Notes: a model not told the origin generated them from the sequence alone. Positions 1 to 11,650 are shown, numbered from the stretch's first letter. The stretch is 64,000 bases of DNA from Fasciola hepatica (GCA_948099385.1 CANUEZ040000068.1:1775001-1839000), one strand, 5' to 3'. A program made the numbers and translations.

Positions 1-609
1 GGTGCTTTTGCAATGCAAGACCGCTGCCAGGCTAGCTTCTCAATTCCCTACTATGAGGAAACTAACTGGAAGTAGACAAGAAGATATGGGAACCACGGAA
101 AGCCTCGGCAATCCCGAGAAGAGGAAACTTTTATCTTTCCCACGCGAATGTTTTGAGGATGGGCAGTGCGGTGATGGATAGGGCCCGACTAAAGAAGCTG
201 CGAGGTGATCTACGTGCTGCACGTAGTCTGCTCTCAGCTTCAAATTCTAATAGTGCGACAAAATCGGCCTCAAAGGAGAGAATAAGGCTGATTATAAGCC
301 ACAGTTGGTCACTGGGTTTGAGCGCAGGATAAGCCCAGTTTCATAATGTCTGGGGCACCAACTAGAGGGACTAACCAGGGAACGGCGGAAGTTGGGGGCT
401 GCAGAGGAACTCGTGACACAGAAGTGCCACACATTTTCCCAAACTAGCTAGGATAAACTGACCACGAGAAAATCTTAAAAAGGGGGATTTGGAGAACAGG
501 ATGGTCTGAGATTTCCTAAAACTTGTAGGAATAAGCCGAGTGGTAGAGGATGGAAGAGTTTACAGGACCAGCAAATTGAGACATTCGAGATTCGCTGAAC
601 AAACGTGGC
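1..609. other. Sequence outside the inverted repeat, nothing definite
   Basis: This stretch lies to the left of the long inverted repeat. I see no conserved protein motif, RNA gene or terminal repeat in it. It is probably the upstream continuation of the decayed CR1-like element whose ORF1 remnant starts near position 610, because that reading frame is open back to about 540, but I cannot show homology for the first 500 bases. Confidence 0.3.
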
Positions 610-890
610 CAGCTAAGGCGACCTTGGTTGGTTTCGTGGACCAAAATATCAGGGACCGGCAGCTAGCAGGAGCGGGGGACCTGTTTCGCAGAGTAACCAA
701 AAGATACATCGACCTGCCTGGTACTTCAAAAATTGGCCTCAAGGCACAAGAAAATACCGACTTAGGAAGGAAACAAGGGCAATCCTCGCACCAACCCGGG
801 GGTTTCTCAGAAACAAGGCCGGCAATAAAGGCCGGATCCTATATCAGGTGCGGTCCAGCAGGTATTATAAAGCGGAGGTGGCAAATTTAG
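610..890 (+). pseudogene. CR1-like ORF1 remnant
   Basis: An open stretch of about 90 codons begins with a segment of the form LVGFVDQNIRDRQLA followed by a basic-aromatic run. It aligns in order with the ORF1 fragment at 62640-62800 of this window (LVEFADEATRDKLLARA, then RYQI). Such segments are typical of the RNA-binding ORF1 protein of CR1-type non-LTR retrotransposons, which coats the element RNA. No intact start or full-length frame is seen, and downstream sequence to 1210 has only short open pieces, so this is a decayed copy. The same remnant is present on the minus strand at 14973-15253 in the right arm. The family assignment rests on an internal comparison by eye and is moderate. Confidence 0.5.
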
Positions 891-1212
891 ACCTACTGGA
901 AGATAGGACCTAGGTCATCTCTCCAGTGGAAGAAGAAGAAAGCCCTATTATAAAATCTCTGGTCAAAAACAACGGGTTACTGATACTGAAACATCTATGA
1001 GGCCTACACATGATTCCCAGCTGACGGGACAAACGGCTATAGGGTCGAGTCAACGGACAATGACGTTGAGAGCTTCAGAAGCAAAAATTAGCGGCCACGA
1101 GCACTCAGCCCGTGGCAAGATACGAAATAGAGAAGATATAGTGGGCTGAAAGAGCCTCTCCGGCGCTATAAACCAAAGACTGCAGCAATATTAGCAAATT
1201 CATGGAACTGAT

Positions 1213-2150
1213 AATATTTTATTTCGGAACCACCCGAAACATGCCTCACACGTGATAAAATTTTTAGAAACGGCAAAGTGGAAGGACGAAATTCGTGAAA
1301 AATTTAGAAAAACGCATTACAAACGCAGGTCAGGTGGACTCAGAAGAGAGATGAGAGGGAGATAAGTGTATGCTCACCGAAGAAAATGGAGGGCTTTTGG
1401 TTGAACCTAGGGATGGATTCGAATATACGCCCTATATATTTGAAAGCCAACGTCAAATGGAGAAGCTGGCTGATTCAAGTAGAAGAGATTGGTACCTGTG
1501 AGTTTTACATGAGCAGGACTGTAGATCGGCATGAGAAACTGTGGTAATTAGGAGTAGTGAAGGAAAATAGGAGAAAGAGAGAGGAAAGGAAAGGGAAGCA
1601 AAAAAATGAATTATATGGCCAGGAATTAGCTAGCCAATAAGTAAGCTACGTAGCAATAAAAAGGACGGTGTCAATTTGAAAACAGGTAGCGAGCAATACA
1701 AGACAATAAGAGTTGGTCAGATGGAACAATGTTTTGTGAGGATTGAGATACGGTAAATGTGAGGCACAGAAGTAGACAAAAAGGAAGCATATCATGGGGA
1801 GCGGCTGGACATGGGCAAGAGAATTGCCCGGCAAAGAACTGGATGACGCACAGAATATTTGTGAATATATGGATATATATATATATAATATTGTACATAT
1901 ATATATGTATACAAGAAGAGGAGGTGCTGAGAGCAATGAAGTGATAGAGCACGTAAGTAGCAGTGCTTGGAAGAGACAAGTAGGTTTATATCAAACAATA
2001 AGGAGCTAACTCGGACTAATCCTGGAGAGTCCGTTTATGACAGGCGAACATGAGAGGTCGACAGAAAGGAAGGTGACCTCAGAAGCGCAGAAGTGATGCC
2101 TGTGAGCATTAGTTGATAAACGAAGGAATATGGGGGAAAGAATCGAAGAA
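1213..2150 (-). repeat. Dispersed retroelement 3' region, copy 1
   Basis: From the TTTATTTCGGAA at about 1219 rightwards, this block matches, with many differences, the block at 62904-63800. Both show the same order of landmarks: the CGAAACATGCC-like start, a GGTCAGGTGGACT segment, a GATACGGTA-ATGTGAGGCACAGA segment, and a TA-rich microsatellite about 650 bp in. On the minus strand the left end reads as a GAAATAAA-type 3' end, and the 62.9-kb copy has an (ATT)n tail there, so I infer minus orientation. A further identical copy sits in the right inverted-repeat arm (about 13710-14650). The right boundary is approximate. Confidence 0.6.
1864..1913. repeat. TA-rich microsatellite, partly palindromic
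   Basis: Alternating AT/TA tract interrupted by AATATTGTAC, giving a partly self-complementary stretch. It is copied in the right arm at about 13951-14000, and a related tract sits at the same relative place in the diverged copy at 63541-63585. Open frames of Ile-Tyr repeats across it are translations of the tract and not genes. Confidence 0.85.
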
Positions 2151-2159
2151 AACAGCAGC

Positions 2160-2770
2160 TCACAGCAAGGCTGAAATAGTGGCAGTCTCAGAGACCTGAC
2201 TGTTTCAAAAGGATCGTATCCCTCAGGGGGTCTAAGACCTCCATCCAGTTTGTCGGTAATACGAAGAAAACGACTCGGCAGGAAGTGGAGCATCCTCCTT
2301 TATCAGGGAAAGACTGGGGCACATGGAATCAGAAGTAAGCTTGTGTACAGCAAGCACTCAGATGTGAGCTATCACTGAACCATCGCGAACCAAGAAAACG
2401 TCCGCTGCTTACACGTATAGAGGCCTGAAAGCAAACTTGGACTCATATAAAATACTAGTAAATGCACTGTTGCAACCCTGGGCATCAGCAAAAGGACCTT
2501 CAATAGTAGGAGAATAATATGACGGGAAAGGAGGTGGCAGCAGATGACTGTATCTCGCGTACAGCGGAGGGGGGACATCGTCAACCGGTTGCTTCACAGG
2601 GCTTTGGTTCATCGCACTAAAGGAGAAGCGAAATGCAAATCAGGGCTGCAGTCTTCATTCCTCGACCTAGCACTCACAGGCCATCAAAAATACATAGTCA
2701 GGTCAGACTTGCTTCTACCTTTGGGCAAAAGTGATCACGTCACCATCACATTTTTCCCGGAAGTCGGGTA
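2160..2770 (+). pseudogene. CR1-like endonuclease domain remnant
   Basis: Plus-strand frames contain, in order, a degraded target-site endonuclease region (a Gly-rich RKR-G segment near 2260-2300) and the characteristic end of the domain, SSFLDLALT followed by PLGKSDHVTI (codons at about 2655-2760). The LDL-(V/A)-x-T and P-L-G-x-S-D-H motifs belong to the exonuclease-endonuclease-phosphatase fold of CR1/RTE-type elements, which nick the genomic target. Several stops and frame changes interrupt the domain, so it cannot be functional. It is followed by RT remnants in the same orientation and is copied inverted at about 13090-13700. Confidence 0.65.
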
Positions 2771-2859
2771 TGCGAGAGCAGGGGAAAATGGTAACATTTT
2801 GGAAGGCTTAACTTACTGGAACTCAGAACTGGGGCCGCACGGATGGAAATATAGATAAA

Positions 2860-4240
2860 AAACGAGGAAGCTGCATCAGATAGACTGTGGCAGGGGATCA
2901 GTAGAAACCTTCTGAAGCCGCAGGACAGGTTTGTTCCAATCCAGGAGTGCAAAATCAAGGGCGAGCCAGCTTGGTGGACATCGGAGTTTAGACGGACAGG
3001 TAAGAAGCGGAGGAAGGCTGAGAGACTCTGAAGGAAGCTGGAAGCAAAACAGCCTGACTGCTTTGCGAAGAGAATAAAAAAAATCGGCCTCTGAATTCCA
3101 GCAAGGAGCAAGGAGGAACTATAAAACAGAACCGGCTAGAGAGGCTCATCAGAGCCCAAAGGGCTCCCGTAGGCACCATTTGTCAAAAGCATGACTTAAG
3201 AATGGAATGGGACCTCTAGTCTTCGGGTGCTAGGGTGAAATGGGCCACGACGTTTGAAGCTAGTACGATACCTTGCGCCTATGTTTTGATAGTGCGCATA
3301 GAAGTTATGGGGGAAAATAAACATTAACCACCGATCAAAAGGTTGTTGCTACGATTTCCGAATAGCAAATAGCGGAAGGGAAGGCGGAAGAATAGTCGGA
3401 AGGATTGAACCCACTTGAGTCGACGGAGCTTGGTTGTATACATCAAACCACCCTAAATCCGGTGGATCCAACAGTCTGTGAATGTGTCCGTCGTCTACAT
3501 CCTTCTACACTCAGTCAAGGGGACTCACAGTTGGGCTGGAATCTGGTGAAAGCCAGGACTATCCACAAGGCGGGATCACATTCTGAAGGAGAGAGCTACA
3601 GGCCCGTTAGCTTTATATGCAGCTCCTGCCGGTGTTCAAATCGGCTTGTAGAGGGAACACTTACGGCACATAATAAATCATGAAATATCCTGTAAGGCGA
3701 AGCGCGGTTTTTTGAAAGGCAAATCTTGCCCCTTTACCCTTAGAATATTTTAGGCGGGGTTAACACACGGTGGATGAGGGAAGGTGGGTAAGATTGCTGT
3801 CTGGGTCTCAGGGCGGGATTGTGATTCAGTCAACCAAGGCCTGTTGAAGGAGAAACAAATGACTTTTGGGATAGAAGAGAAATTTTACAGGTGGGATTTT
3901 GCCTTCCTGTCCAACAAATTCCTCGGTGTTTCAGCAGCATACCGCAGTTCAAGAGCAGCAGAGGGAACTGGCGGGATAACAACTGGTGTCAACTTCAAGC
4001 CAGCTCCTTTTTCTCCTCTATATAAGTGATGTAGCGTTACACAGATCACTATTATATTACCCTGTTTGCGGACTTTGCCAAATTCGCAGGATCAGGGCAT
4101 TCCAATAGCATAGTTTGGGGCCTGATGCAAGTAGCTAGACGGGCGTACAAATGGGGAAGCCACCTCAGAGACAGCGGAGGCTACCTACAAATCAGATTTA
4201 ATTGGAGTTACAGTAGAGAGTGAAAATAGGTCATTCACAG
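2860..4240 (+). pseudogene. CR1-like reverse transcriptase remnant
   Basis: Downstream of the endonuclease remnant, broken plus-strand frames show the order expected of a non-LTR RT. There is a basic linker around 2950-3130, SYRPVSF (about 3595-3620, the YRPV/ISLTS motif), GFLKGKSC (about 3710-3730, the QHGF..GKSC motif), and a WDFAFLSNKFLGVSA segment (about 3890-3940, the W..FLxNRxQxVxV motif), followed by TTGVNFKP, PLLYISDV-like text near 4015-4035. Many stops and shifts are present. The frame continues across 3646, which is the inner end of the inverted repeat, showing that the left copy is the parental arrangement. Confidence 0.65.
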
Positions 4241-5095
4241 TTGAGCCAACGCAGTCATCAATGGAACTTGGTGCCAAATGACTGTAGACTTTAGTTGTGC
4301 TGACCAGCACTAGCTGTCTGCCCACAAGGCAAGAGGTTAGCTTTTTCGGCCGCACTCAGCATTTTTTGCGGATCGGTGGTAGTGCTCACACCCATGTGCA
4401 AGGCAGCACTAAGACTGCCTTTATAGCAATGCATACGGGCTTGAGCTCCAGCTCTGAAGTGTAATGCTTCCTGTCTAATCAAGTTTTAGTTACTAGCCAC
4501 CTGGATCGTTGGGGAACAAAGGGGGAGATAATATGAATAAAGAATGCAGGTTATGCCACTTTCGCATTTGAGAAAAAGACCCAGAGGATATTTCATTGAG
4601 GCGTTAAATATCCTGGAGGGCTTGTCCGGGATAAGTGCCTGGAATGTACTTGAACAGGACACTGATCAGGGGGCGAGAAGCAATAGAGTAAAATTTTGGA
4701 AGGCACGCTTTAGGCAAAATGCGGGAGCAAATTAATCCGGCGGAAGGGTTATGGGAACGTGGAATAGATATACTGAAAAAAATTTGGCTTACAAAAGGTG
4801 GGGTTATCCCAAAGGATGCTGGATGCGAATTGGGACGGTTTGTTCACGGCACTTGAATACTGAGGATTAGGGAGCAACCGCTTTTGCCCAAGGCTTCTTA
4901 GTATCCTATGTCCGTGCCCAAGATCTGGGTTACTGTGTGCGATGGAAAGAACTCGACGTGATTGTCTTTCGCCTGAATGAACGAAGCAGTTCGAGCAACA
5001 AAACTGGGAAGAAATACCGAAGTCGCTGTATTGCGTGCCGATCTCTGTATATATGGCTGACAGAATTCTGGACGCTCGAGTGACGGCGGCTCTTA
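4201..5095 (+). repeat. Direct repeat shared with 50861-51765
   Basis: About 0.9 kb here is nearly identical, in the same orientation, to 50861-51765. Similarity begins near TGGAGT-ACAGTAG and fades after an ACTCGAGTGAC landmark. Because it follows RT remnants here and is followed by other RT remnants at 52 kb, it is most simply the 3' part (RT connection/thumb and 3' region) of a CR1-like family; a DLGA-like codon run is visible in the 50.9-kb copy. The open frames inside it (for example 4544-4735) are conserved only because the two copies are nearly identical; I do not recognise a protein. Confidence 0.8.
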
Positions 5096-5099
5096 TCAA

Positions 5100-8000
5100 T
5101 CATGTTCAACCTGACCTACCCTGACCCGTGAATATTTTCACATCCCTCGTTGAAAGGGAGAAGCAAACGTTCTTCAAATAATTTCATTGCCTCACCCTTA
5201 CAGTACTGAAGCAAATAAAACAACCTCAGGCGGTTATCCATTTGCTTTTAGTTGACTCTTTCGATCAAAGCTTACGAGTCCTGGTGGAAGTGAAGTTTGT
5301 TGGAAGGATGGCTGAATACAAGATTGCTCCGCATATATCAAGGTAGTTTTCCCGAGATAAAATACGAAAATAAGGATCACATCTTTGACAGTGAGCCCCT
5401 GCCACTATCTAGCCAAAAGGTAGCTAAAATGGGGGCAAATAGCTGTAAAAAACGAACGGATGACCGAAAAGAGTATATGGGATTTACCTCTCCTGTGGTT
5501 CAATCAAACAGAAGAAATTCCGCACACTGAGTTAGGCGCAAAAACAAATCTCCCGAGGGTGGCTGTCAGAAACCGACGCCAACGGACAGAACGTTTACGA
5601 TTTGTCAACATATGCCAGAAAACAAAACCGGGCCATAAAAAAGAACTGCTTTGAGTCAGTGGGACTTTATACCATACCAAGAGTTTGCAAATTTATTTCC
5701 CCAAGAAGAAAACCATAGATGTGAAATGTAAAATTCGACCGTAAGGAGAATGATATCCATAGGACAGCGTCAGTAAGAGTAAGGTGTGAAAGAGTAGTCC
5801 AATATCCGTTAGGAAAATATACAAAGATAGCCGAAGAGGAATTTTCAGTTATTCAGGACGCTACAGAGTTATAAATATATGGGACTGCCAAATGAATTTC
5901 TTTGACTTGCCCGGTGTTTTGCTAACAGAAGAACTTCGTTTTCTCCGTCTAAAGTTAGCGCTTTTTCGTTTACTGTTCCTCATTGAGCCGCTTGTTGTTA
6001 TGCTGCTCGTGTGCCTTTACGTGCTGCCTTCCAAAGGGCTGCTTGTTCTTTGGCTTATTTAAGTATGCGCTCATTGGGCATCCATATATGATCGAGCAAT
6101 CTGTTGTTGGTATTTTTTGAGAACGCTGTATCTGTTATCCTCGTCATAGTCTTTGTCATCTACTGGTCTGTTCAGGTCTGCCGTCATCCTCTTGATTACG
6201 GTCTGTATTTAACTCCTTAAAACACCTTTCTTTCAAACTCCGGGAAAGTAGAGGTTAAAACTAGTGAGATTTTTGCAAAATGATAAATGGGTGGTGTAGT
6301 TAGCATTCCTGCTAGGGTATTGATCCTTGTATAGCAATACTATTGCAAGATAATAGTTGCTTGCTCTCTGGTTTTTAGGTGATGATGACAATTTCCCATG
6401 TTTTAAAACTGCCATCTAATATGGCATCTATCTTCTGCAATGTGGCGGTAAGGTGGTGTGGAAAATGCACACAGGGAATAAGTAAGATAAAGATTAATGA
6501 GGCCCTTTGTAAGTACCATTTATGTTATTTTCCCAGAGCTCATATAACGGTGTTGGCAAATATATGGTGCAAATTTGTTTGATTATTTGTTTGGTATGTA
6601 TTTGTTATTTGCACAGCGTAGTTTGTAGACTGTAACAGTCTTTGTAAGAGCACTCTGTCGACGAGGACCTAGAAGTGTTTTGGTGTCATAACAATTATAA
6701 TAATAGTGACGGTATATTTCGGATGGGCAGGAAGGATGCCGCAGATCATGATCAAGTGATGTGAACGATATCTGGATCACAATTTACAGAGCTACAAAAT
6801 AAATGCTTGAGGAGGGTTGTATGTGGAGGTTCAAATCATGCAAAACGGTAGCAAAGTGCGGGAAGTTTAAGGCCAAAGTGTGCGTGGTCATCCTGGGTGA
6901 GGTCGATTGAATTTGGTTCAAAAAGTGGAGCACATGCATAAATGGTGCAAGAATGATCACATCAGTTGCAAATCCGAACACAGTTAAAAAATATTTACAA
7001 CAACCCAAAAAGAATGATCTCTCAAGGGTAATTTCAAGAGTTAATGGCAAGCTGGGGAGTGCCAAATAATGTGGATCGAGAACTCTACAACCTGCAAGAA
7101 CAAATCGTCGGCGGTGAGATGTGATGAATCCATCAGCCAATAAGAAGGTAGAATTTTTCGATGAATTTCCAACAGGGATAGTCACAAAAAAGGGAACAAC
7201 GAGCCCGATTGGGCGAGTGAGAGTTCAAGAACGGCACTGGGGGAGACGAATCGAGGATAAGTTCGAAACATTTAGCGAGCTTTTTACAATAATATGGGCA
7301 CGTTATGAAGTACAAACACGAGTTTTTTGTGCCCCTTAGCACCTTCCTTCAGTCGCAGTCGTTTTACTTCCGAGGCTTCCGTTTTCGTAACGGTGGTGCT
7401 GCGTGTGATGTGAAGAGTAGCAGTGCAATAAATGACATGTGCAGATTTTGCAACGCATTCCGCAAGTGGCCTCTGATTCGTTTTCCCGGTTCACACACCT
7501 TAAGTTGTCTGCATAATGACACTTCGTCAATGTTGTCCACAAATATACCCAAGTAGTGATTGGAAAATATAGGAGTTGGTTATCTTAGGGTTCAAATACC
7601 TGACGAATGCTACATTTGGAGGCCGAATTTTGGTCATCTGAAAGTTTCTTGAAGCTATCCACTGAGGTAGGTGTTATCAGTGGTTCTTCTGTTAGGCTCA
7701 GGGTTTTAGCAAAAATAATTACACAGTAAGATAGGCGTGAGGCATGCTGCTGTGCACGTTTAAGTGATACTGACGATGACACTATCGGAGTTAACAGGCG
7801 GGTAAAACAAATGCACACGAAGGATTACTGAAGAAAGTTTAAATGGACTCACACGATGAAAAATTTCGGGCAAATTGAAAACTTCAGCTCTGATGGTTAG
7901 TCCAGCCATTGCCGAGTCAATTCGGTCAAAAGTTTGGGGTACGCACATAGAAGGTACCGGAAGTGATGACGACGTTTGGAAATTTGAATGCATATTCAAG

Positions 8001-9308
8001 TGATGTTTTGTTTATCTTTACGAGGAGCAAAATTTATTGAGCGGAATATGAGGAGTCATTTGCATGCCACAGAACGCAAATCAGCATATATTAATAATTT
8101 TAATTGTAAATTTCCTGACCATGATCAAAACACGTGCGCATAGTATGATCAATGAGTACAACACTGCACACAGCATGAATTACTCACAAAACCTGAAAGA
8201 GAGATTCACACATCGTAATAATAGTATAATAAATCTGGGTTCTGTTTGAATGAGCTAAAATGGATAAGCTCATCGCGGTTATTTTGAATTAGTTTCGGTT
8301 TAAGGAAAATGGTGTTTTGATGACTCAGTCACGTATGAAAACCGCCGAAAAAGCATTTTAAAAAGTGCGGAAGGTGCAGCACGTGTGATCACTGTGTAAA
8401 AAATGAAGTGTCAAAAGATCGAAGAATATTGGAGGTGTGCAGAAGAAAAAAGAAGGGGAGGAAAAAACCGTGGACTCACCTACTGGATACCCGAAGTTTC
8501 CACATGGAAAACTGGAGGGCGAGGTTCATCAACTGGTAGCCTCTCGTGGAAGAGAACAGAACGAACATTGGGTCTTCAAAATCCAACAGTGATATCAGCG
8601 GAGCATAGATAAGTTTATTTCCATTTATGTCATTTGGACAAATCACTAGGCCAGGAGAACGGTGGTTTGAAATACCTGTTGACGGAGGAAGCTTGTGGAA
8701 AATTTGCCAGTGAGTCAGACAAGTTTATTTTGATTAGTCTTTCCAGTTGATTCCATGGCGACATGGAGGGAACGATGTTCAATTCGAAGGTGACAAAAAG
8801 GCAAATAAATGAGATAGGCTGTTGGAGCAGCATGAAAAGTAGTTAAAAGCTCAGCTATGGAGTCCAAGATGGAGTGGTTGAAGAGACAGTCTGCTGGAGT
8901 TTGGAGGTGGAGCAGATGAGTCGAAGCAAATATGAGAGCAAAAAGTGGGATACCTAAGGAACTGAATGCCTAGTGCTGTGATCCGCAGAGAGGCCGGCCC
9001 ATGATGGCATCGACTGTCACTTGTGTGTGAGGAGGGAAGTTCCTATGGTTATAACAAAAGAATATACGGCCATGTTCCAGCCAGTGGCGAGTGCCTGGTA
9101 TTTTATTTCCTAATGGTTGTGACTTCCACGGATGGCAGGTCACGAATTGAAGCCTGAGCAAGAGCGGACTCACCAGAAACGACTTTCCGTTCGGGAGAAA
9201 ATGATTACGGTAGCCGGCAAACAATGGGCTCATTGGGGCTTGTGGCCCGAGCAACAGAATTGTAATCACCTTGGCTACCGGTGTGAGGCCTTCAATGTGA
9301 CGACGGCT
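5100..9308. other. Inverted-repeat spacer, no recognisable gene
   Basis: This is most of the sequence between the two arms. I looked for RT, endonuclease, integrase, gag, splice-bounded coding and RNA-gene signals on both strands and saw none that I can defend. Base composition drifts between AT-rich and mixed, and open frames are short. A Lys/Arg/Ser-rich minus-strand run exists near 5900-6020, but it has stops on both sides and no supporting feature. Confidence 0.4.
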
Positions 9309-9654
9309 AGCCGATTTGAACACCGGCAGGAGCTGCATATAAAGCTAACGGGCCTGTAGCTCTCTCCTTCAGAATGTGATCCCGCCTTGTGGATAGTCCT
9401 GGCTTTCACCAGATTCCAGCCCAACTGTGAGTCCCCTTGACTGAGTGTAGAAGGATGTAGACGACGGACACATTCACAGACTGTTGGATCCACCGGATTT
9501 AGGGTGGTTTGATGTATACAACCAAGCTCCGTCGACTCAAGTGGGTTCAATCCTTCCGACTATTCTTCCGCCTTCCCTTCCGCTATTTGCTATTCGGAAA
9601 TCGTAGCAACAACCTTTTGATCGGTGGTTAATGTTTATTTTCCCCCATAACTTC
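9309..9654 (-). repeat. Right inverted-repeat arm, inner piece
   Basis: Reverse complement of 3301-3646 at the left, apparently without indels. It ends with ACTTC at 9650-9654, directly abutting the TG of the 765-bp LTR. Its minus-strand frame (9275-9550) repeats the RT fragment containing SYRPVSF and then diverges at 9308, where the left copy continues as RT and this copy does not. Confidence 0.93.
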
Positions 9655-10419
9655 TGTTGAATCTGTTTTGCCTGTTTCGATCCTGCTCATTCATGACCAC
9701 CAACCCGTGCTACGTTCGGACCGGTTTGACATTCCTAATTCATTTGATGTTGACCACATGGTTGCACGGCTATCAGTCCACACAATTCCTCATCGCTCTC
9801 AAGCGTTGCCTGTTCGTCACACACACACACACACACACGCTGAACCATCACTCGGTCGATTGACTAGACCTGGACTAGACTGCTCGATTGGGCACCGAAT
9901 TCTGATCGGCTGCACCCGGCAGGCATGTTTGATCACGCACATGTACCGATGCATACACACGCACCCACACAAGATTGTGACCTATTCGACCCGTGACTAA
10001 TCGTGTATTTGCGTGCCTGAGCGAATCCCTGCCCTACTCACTGGTTGGTCAGAACCATCGATCGATTTCCGCCTGATCGCCTTTCCGTTCGTTCATGTCC
10101 CTTATATGCGCGTTCCTTTGCTTGTCATTGTTAGTTGTGGTCGTTTCGTTACCCTACTTGGTGACTTGTGCCTCGGCCTATTGGCCATAGAACGTGTTAT
10201 CCATTCTGAACTGTACGGAACGTTAGTAAACGGTGATTCCCGTGAGGACGCCACGTTTGAGGTTTGTACATTTACCCCTTTGATTGATTATTGTTTGCAG
10301 TACCGCTAATAAACCTCAGCTAGTTTGATTTGGTTTCTGAGGAGAGCGCGTCACTCCAACTCGGCCTAGACACCGAATAAAGTTGACTAAAGTTCAGAAT
10401 CGGACGTACGTATCTAACA
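9655..10419 (+). repeat. 5' LTR (765 bp)
   Basis: Starts TGTTGAATC and ends TATCTAACA, giving short terminal inverted TGTT/AACA ends. It contains a (CA)n tract near 9819-9838 and AATAAA-type polyadenylation signals near 10307 and 10374, the latter about 45 bp before the end. Open frames across it (His-Thr runs) are translations of the CA tract. It should carry the promoter for the internal ORF, but I cannot point to a convincing TATA box. Confidence 0.95.
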
Positions 10420-10462
10420 GTACTCAAACTGTTCTTCAACCGGGAACTTTGAAGAAAATACG

Positions 10463-11650
10463 ATGCCCGTGACGAGGAATATGAAGCATCAACTGGCCGC
10501 GAGCGGACAATTGCACTCATCTGGCGGAACGGAGGAATACAGAAACACCCACTTTCCGAATCTGGCGAACGTAGAAGACAGTCTGGGTAAGCAGTATTCT
10601 TCCCGTGCCCCATTGCTTGGTGTGACTAGAATAGCGAACGAGGTAGGGAATAGGAATTTAGTGGATCGGTCGTCGGTCATTTATGATTCCAGACGTCTCA
10701 AGAGAGATATGAGAAAGCTAGAGATAAAAATGGTACTACTGGAGTTAGAAATGAAAGATGTAGAAATTAGAAAACGGCAGCTGGCTATAGAAAGAGAGCT
10801 GGAAGATTTAGAAGCCGAGCAACGACAACTCCCACTAGAAAGCAAGAATCCATCTGGATGCGTCCCGATGAATGGCGTTGAGGCGTCATCAGATGCGCAG
10901 CCAGATCACGCACAAATGGATCGATCGGAAACGGTGAGTACGGTGGAAGAATGCCAAGCAATGACTGATCTCGATGTTTTTGATGATGCTTCCACGGAAA
11001 CGATGATTAGTCGTGAACCACACTTAACAAATACCGAGTTGAAGTTCGTCGGTAATTCTAAACCGGCACGGAGCCCCAAGGTGTACTTGTCCATGATTTT
11101 GCTCGACAGCAGTGAGCCATCATGTGGTTTCAGTGAGTACTATATTGATGGAGCCAAAAGGATTCATTTTGCTCAAGACCAAAGTGCTGGGAACTCTAGA
11201 GGGTCATATGCTACCAGGACAATGCTGGGCCGCACACTTCTCAAACCCACGCCCACACACGCGATGAAAATGAATTATACGAAAATTCTACCTACCGAAG
11301 CTACCCTATGCTCTGAAATATTCGGAATGTTCGTGTTGGAATTCGAAGAGGAGTACAGAGATGACTCAGCGCTCTCATTGAAGGATAGTGCGGCATTAAA
11401 GATCGTTACGGATTCAGCCACGGTCGTGAAGGTTTGTTGTCACTTCCATTTACCCCGGGGACGAGACCGGCGCGATCTATCGGACATCAGCCTATTGTCA
11501 GGGAAGCAAATGCGACACATCATGAAAAAGGCCGGATGGGCCGGTGCTCAAGGCTATGGCGAGAATCTCCACGGCACCATTACGACAGGACGATTGCTGC
11601 AGGTCATTCGAAAATTTAGTGACAATAGGGGCCGACGACTGGTAGGTTAA
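10463..11650 (+). CDS. 395-residue BEL gag/protease-edge fusion protein
   Basis: A single ATG-started ORF fills most of the interior of the short LTR element. Residues about 75-125 are a charged coiled coil (repeats of LExEMKDVEIRK type), like the N-terminal coiled coil of BEL/Pao Gag. Residues about 235-275 contain SYATRTMLGRTL, matching the P-Y-(A/V)-x-R-T-x-L-G-W stretch that ends the BEL protease region (compare residues near 590-600 of the gag-protease ORF at 27538). Residues about 285-340 (FEEEYRDDSALSLKDSAALKI, then a degraded GHF-LP) match the link between protease and RT. The DUF1759 Gag domain, zinc knuckles, protease DSG, RT, RNase H and integrase are absent. The parts suggest a large internal deletion that left an open frame. 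Its function is unknown; Gag-like packaging is only a guess. Confidence 0.75.
   Translation: MPVTRNMKHQLAASGQLHSSGGTEEYRNTHFPNLANVEDSLGKQYSSRAPLLGVTRIANEVGNRNLVDRSSVIYDSRRLKRDMRKLEIKMVLLELEMKDVEIRKRQLAIERELEDLEAEQRQLPLESKNPSGCVPMNGVEASSDAQPDHAQMDRSETVSTVEECQAMTDLDVFDDASTETMISREPHLTNTELKFVGNSKPARSPKVYLSMILLDSSEPSCGFSEYYIDGAKRIHFAQDQSAGNSRGSYATRTMLGRTLLKPTPTHAMKMNYTKILPTEATLCSEIFGMFVLEFEEEYRDDSALSLKDSAALKIVTDSATVVKVCCHFHLPRGRDRRDLSDISLLSGKQMRHIMKKAGWAGAQGYGENLHGTITTGRLLQVIRKFSDNRGRRLVG

Larger units (their letters stand above)
610..3646 (+). repeat. Left arm of a 3.04-kb inverted repeat
   Basis: The 3037 bases here recur as reverse complement in two pieces, 9309-9654 (346 bp) and 12563-15253 (2691 bp), which sum to exactly 3037. 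The pieces are separated only by a 2.9-kb LTR element and its duplicated target. I found only scattered single-base differences, for example near 2549 and 2749, so the arms look well above 99% identical. The left arm appears to be the original, because RT-like coding sequence runs through its inner end (3646) into the spacer while the right copy stops there. Position 3298-3306 holds the uninterrupted counterpart of the LTR insertion site. Spacer length is 5662 bp. Confidence 0.93.

Noticed and set aside
1792..2009. Several overlapping open frames with Ile-Tyr runs (and their mirror at 13854-14071)
   Set aside because: They are translations of the TA microsatellite in the dispersed repeat; being open on both strands is a property of the low-complexity tract.
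7585..7610. GGTTCAAAT-like box B words considered as tRNA genes (also near 49280)
   Set aside because: No matching box A, acceptor or anticodon stem could be drawn around them.
9657..10000. Open frames with Thr-His runs inside both 765-bp LTRs
   Set aside because: They translate a (CA)n tract; the repeated occurrence simply reflects the two LTRs.
10320..10680. Minus-strand frames opposite the start of the 395-codon ORF
   Set aside because: Shadows of the plus-strand ORF, without their own motifs.
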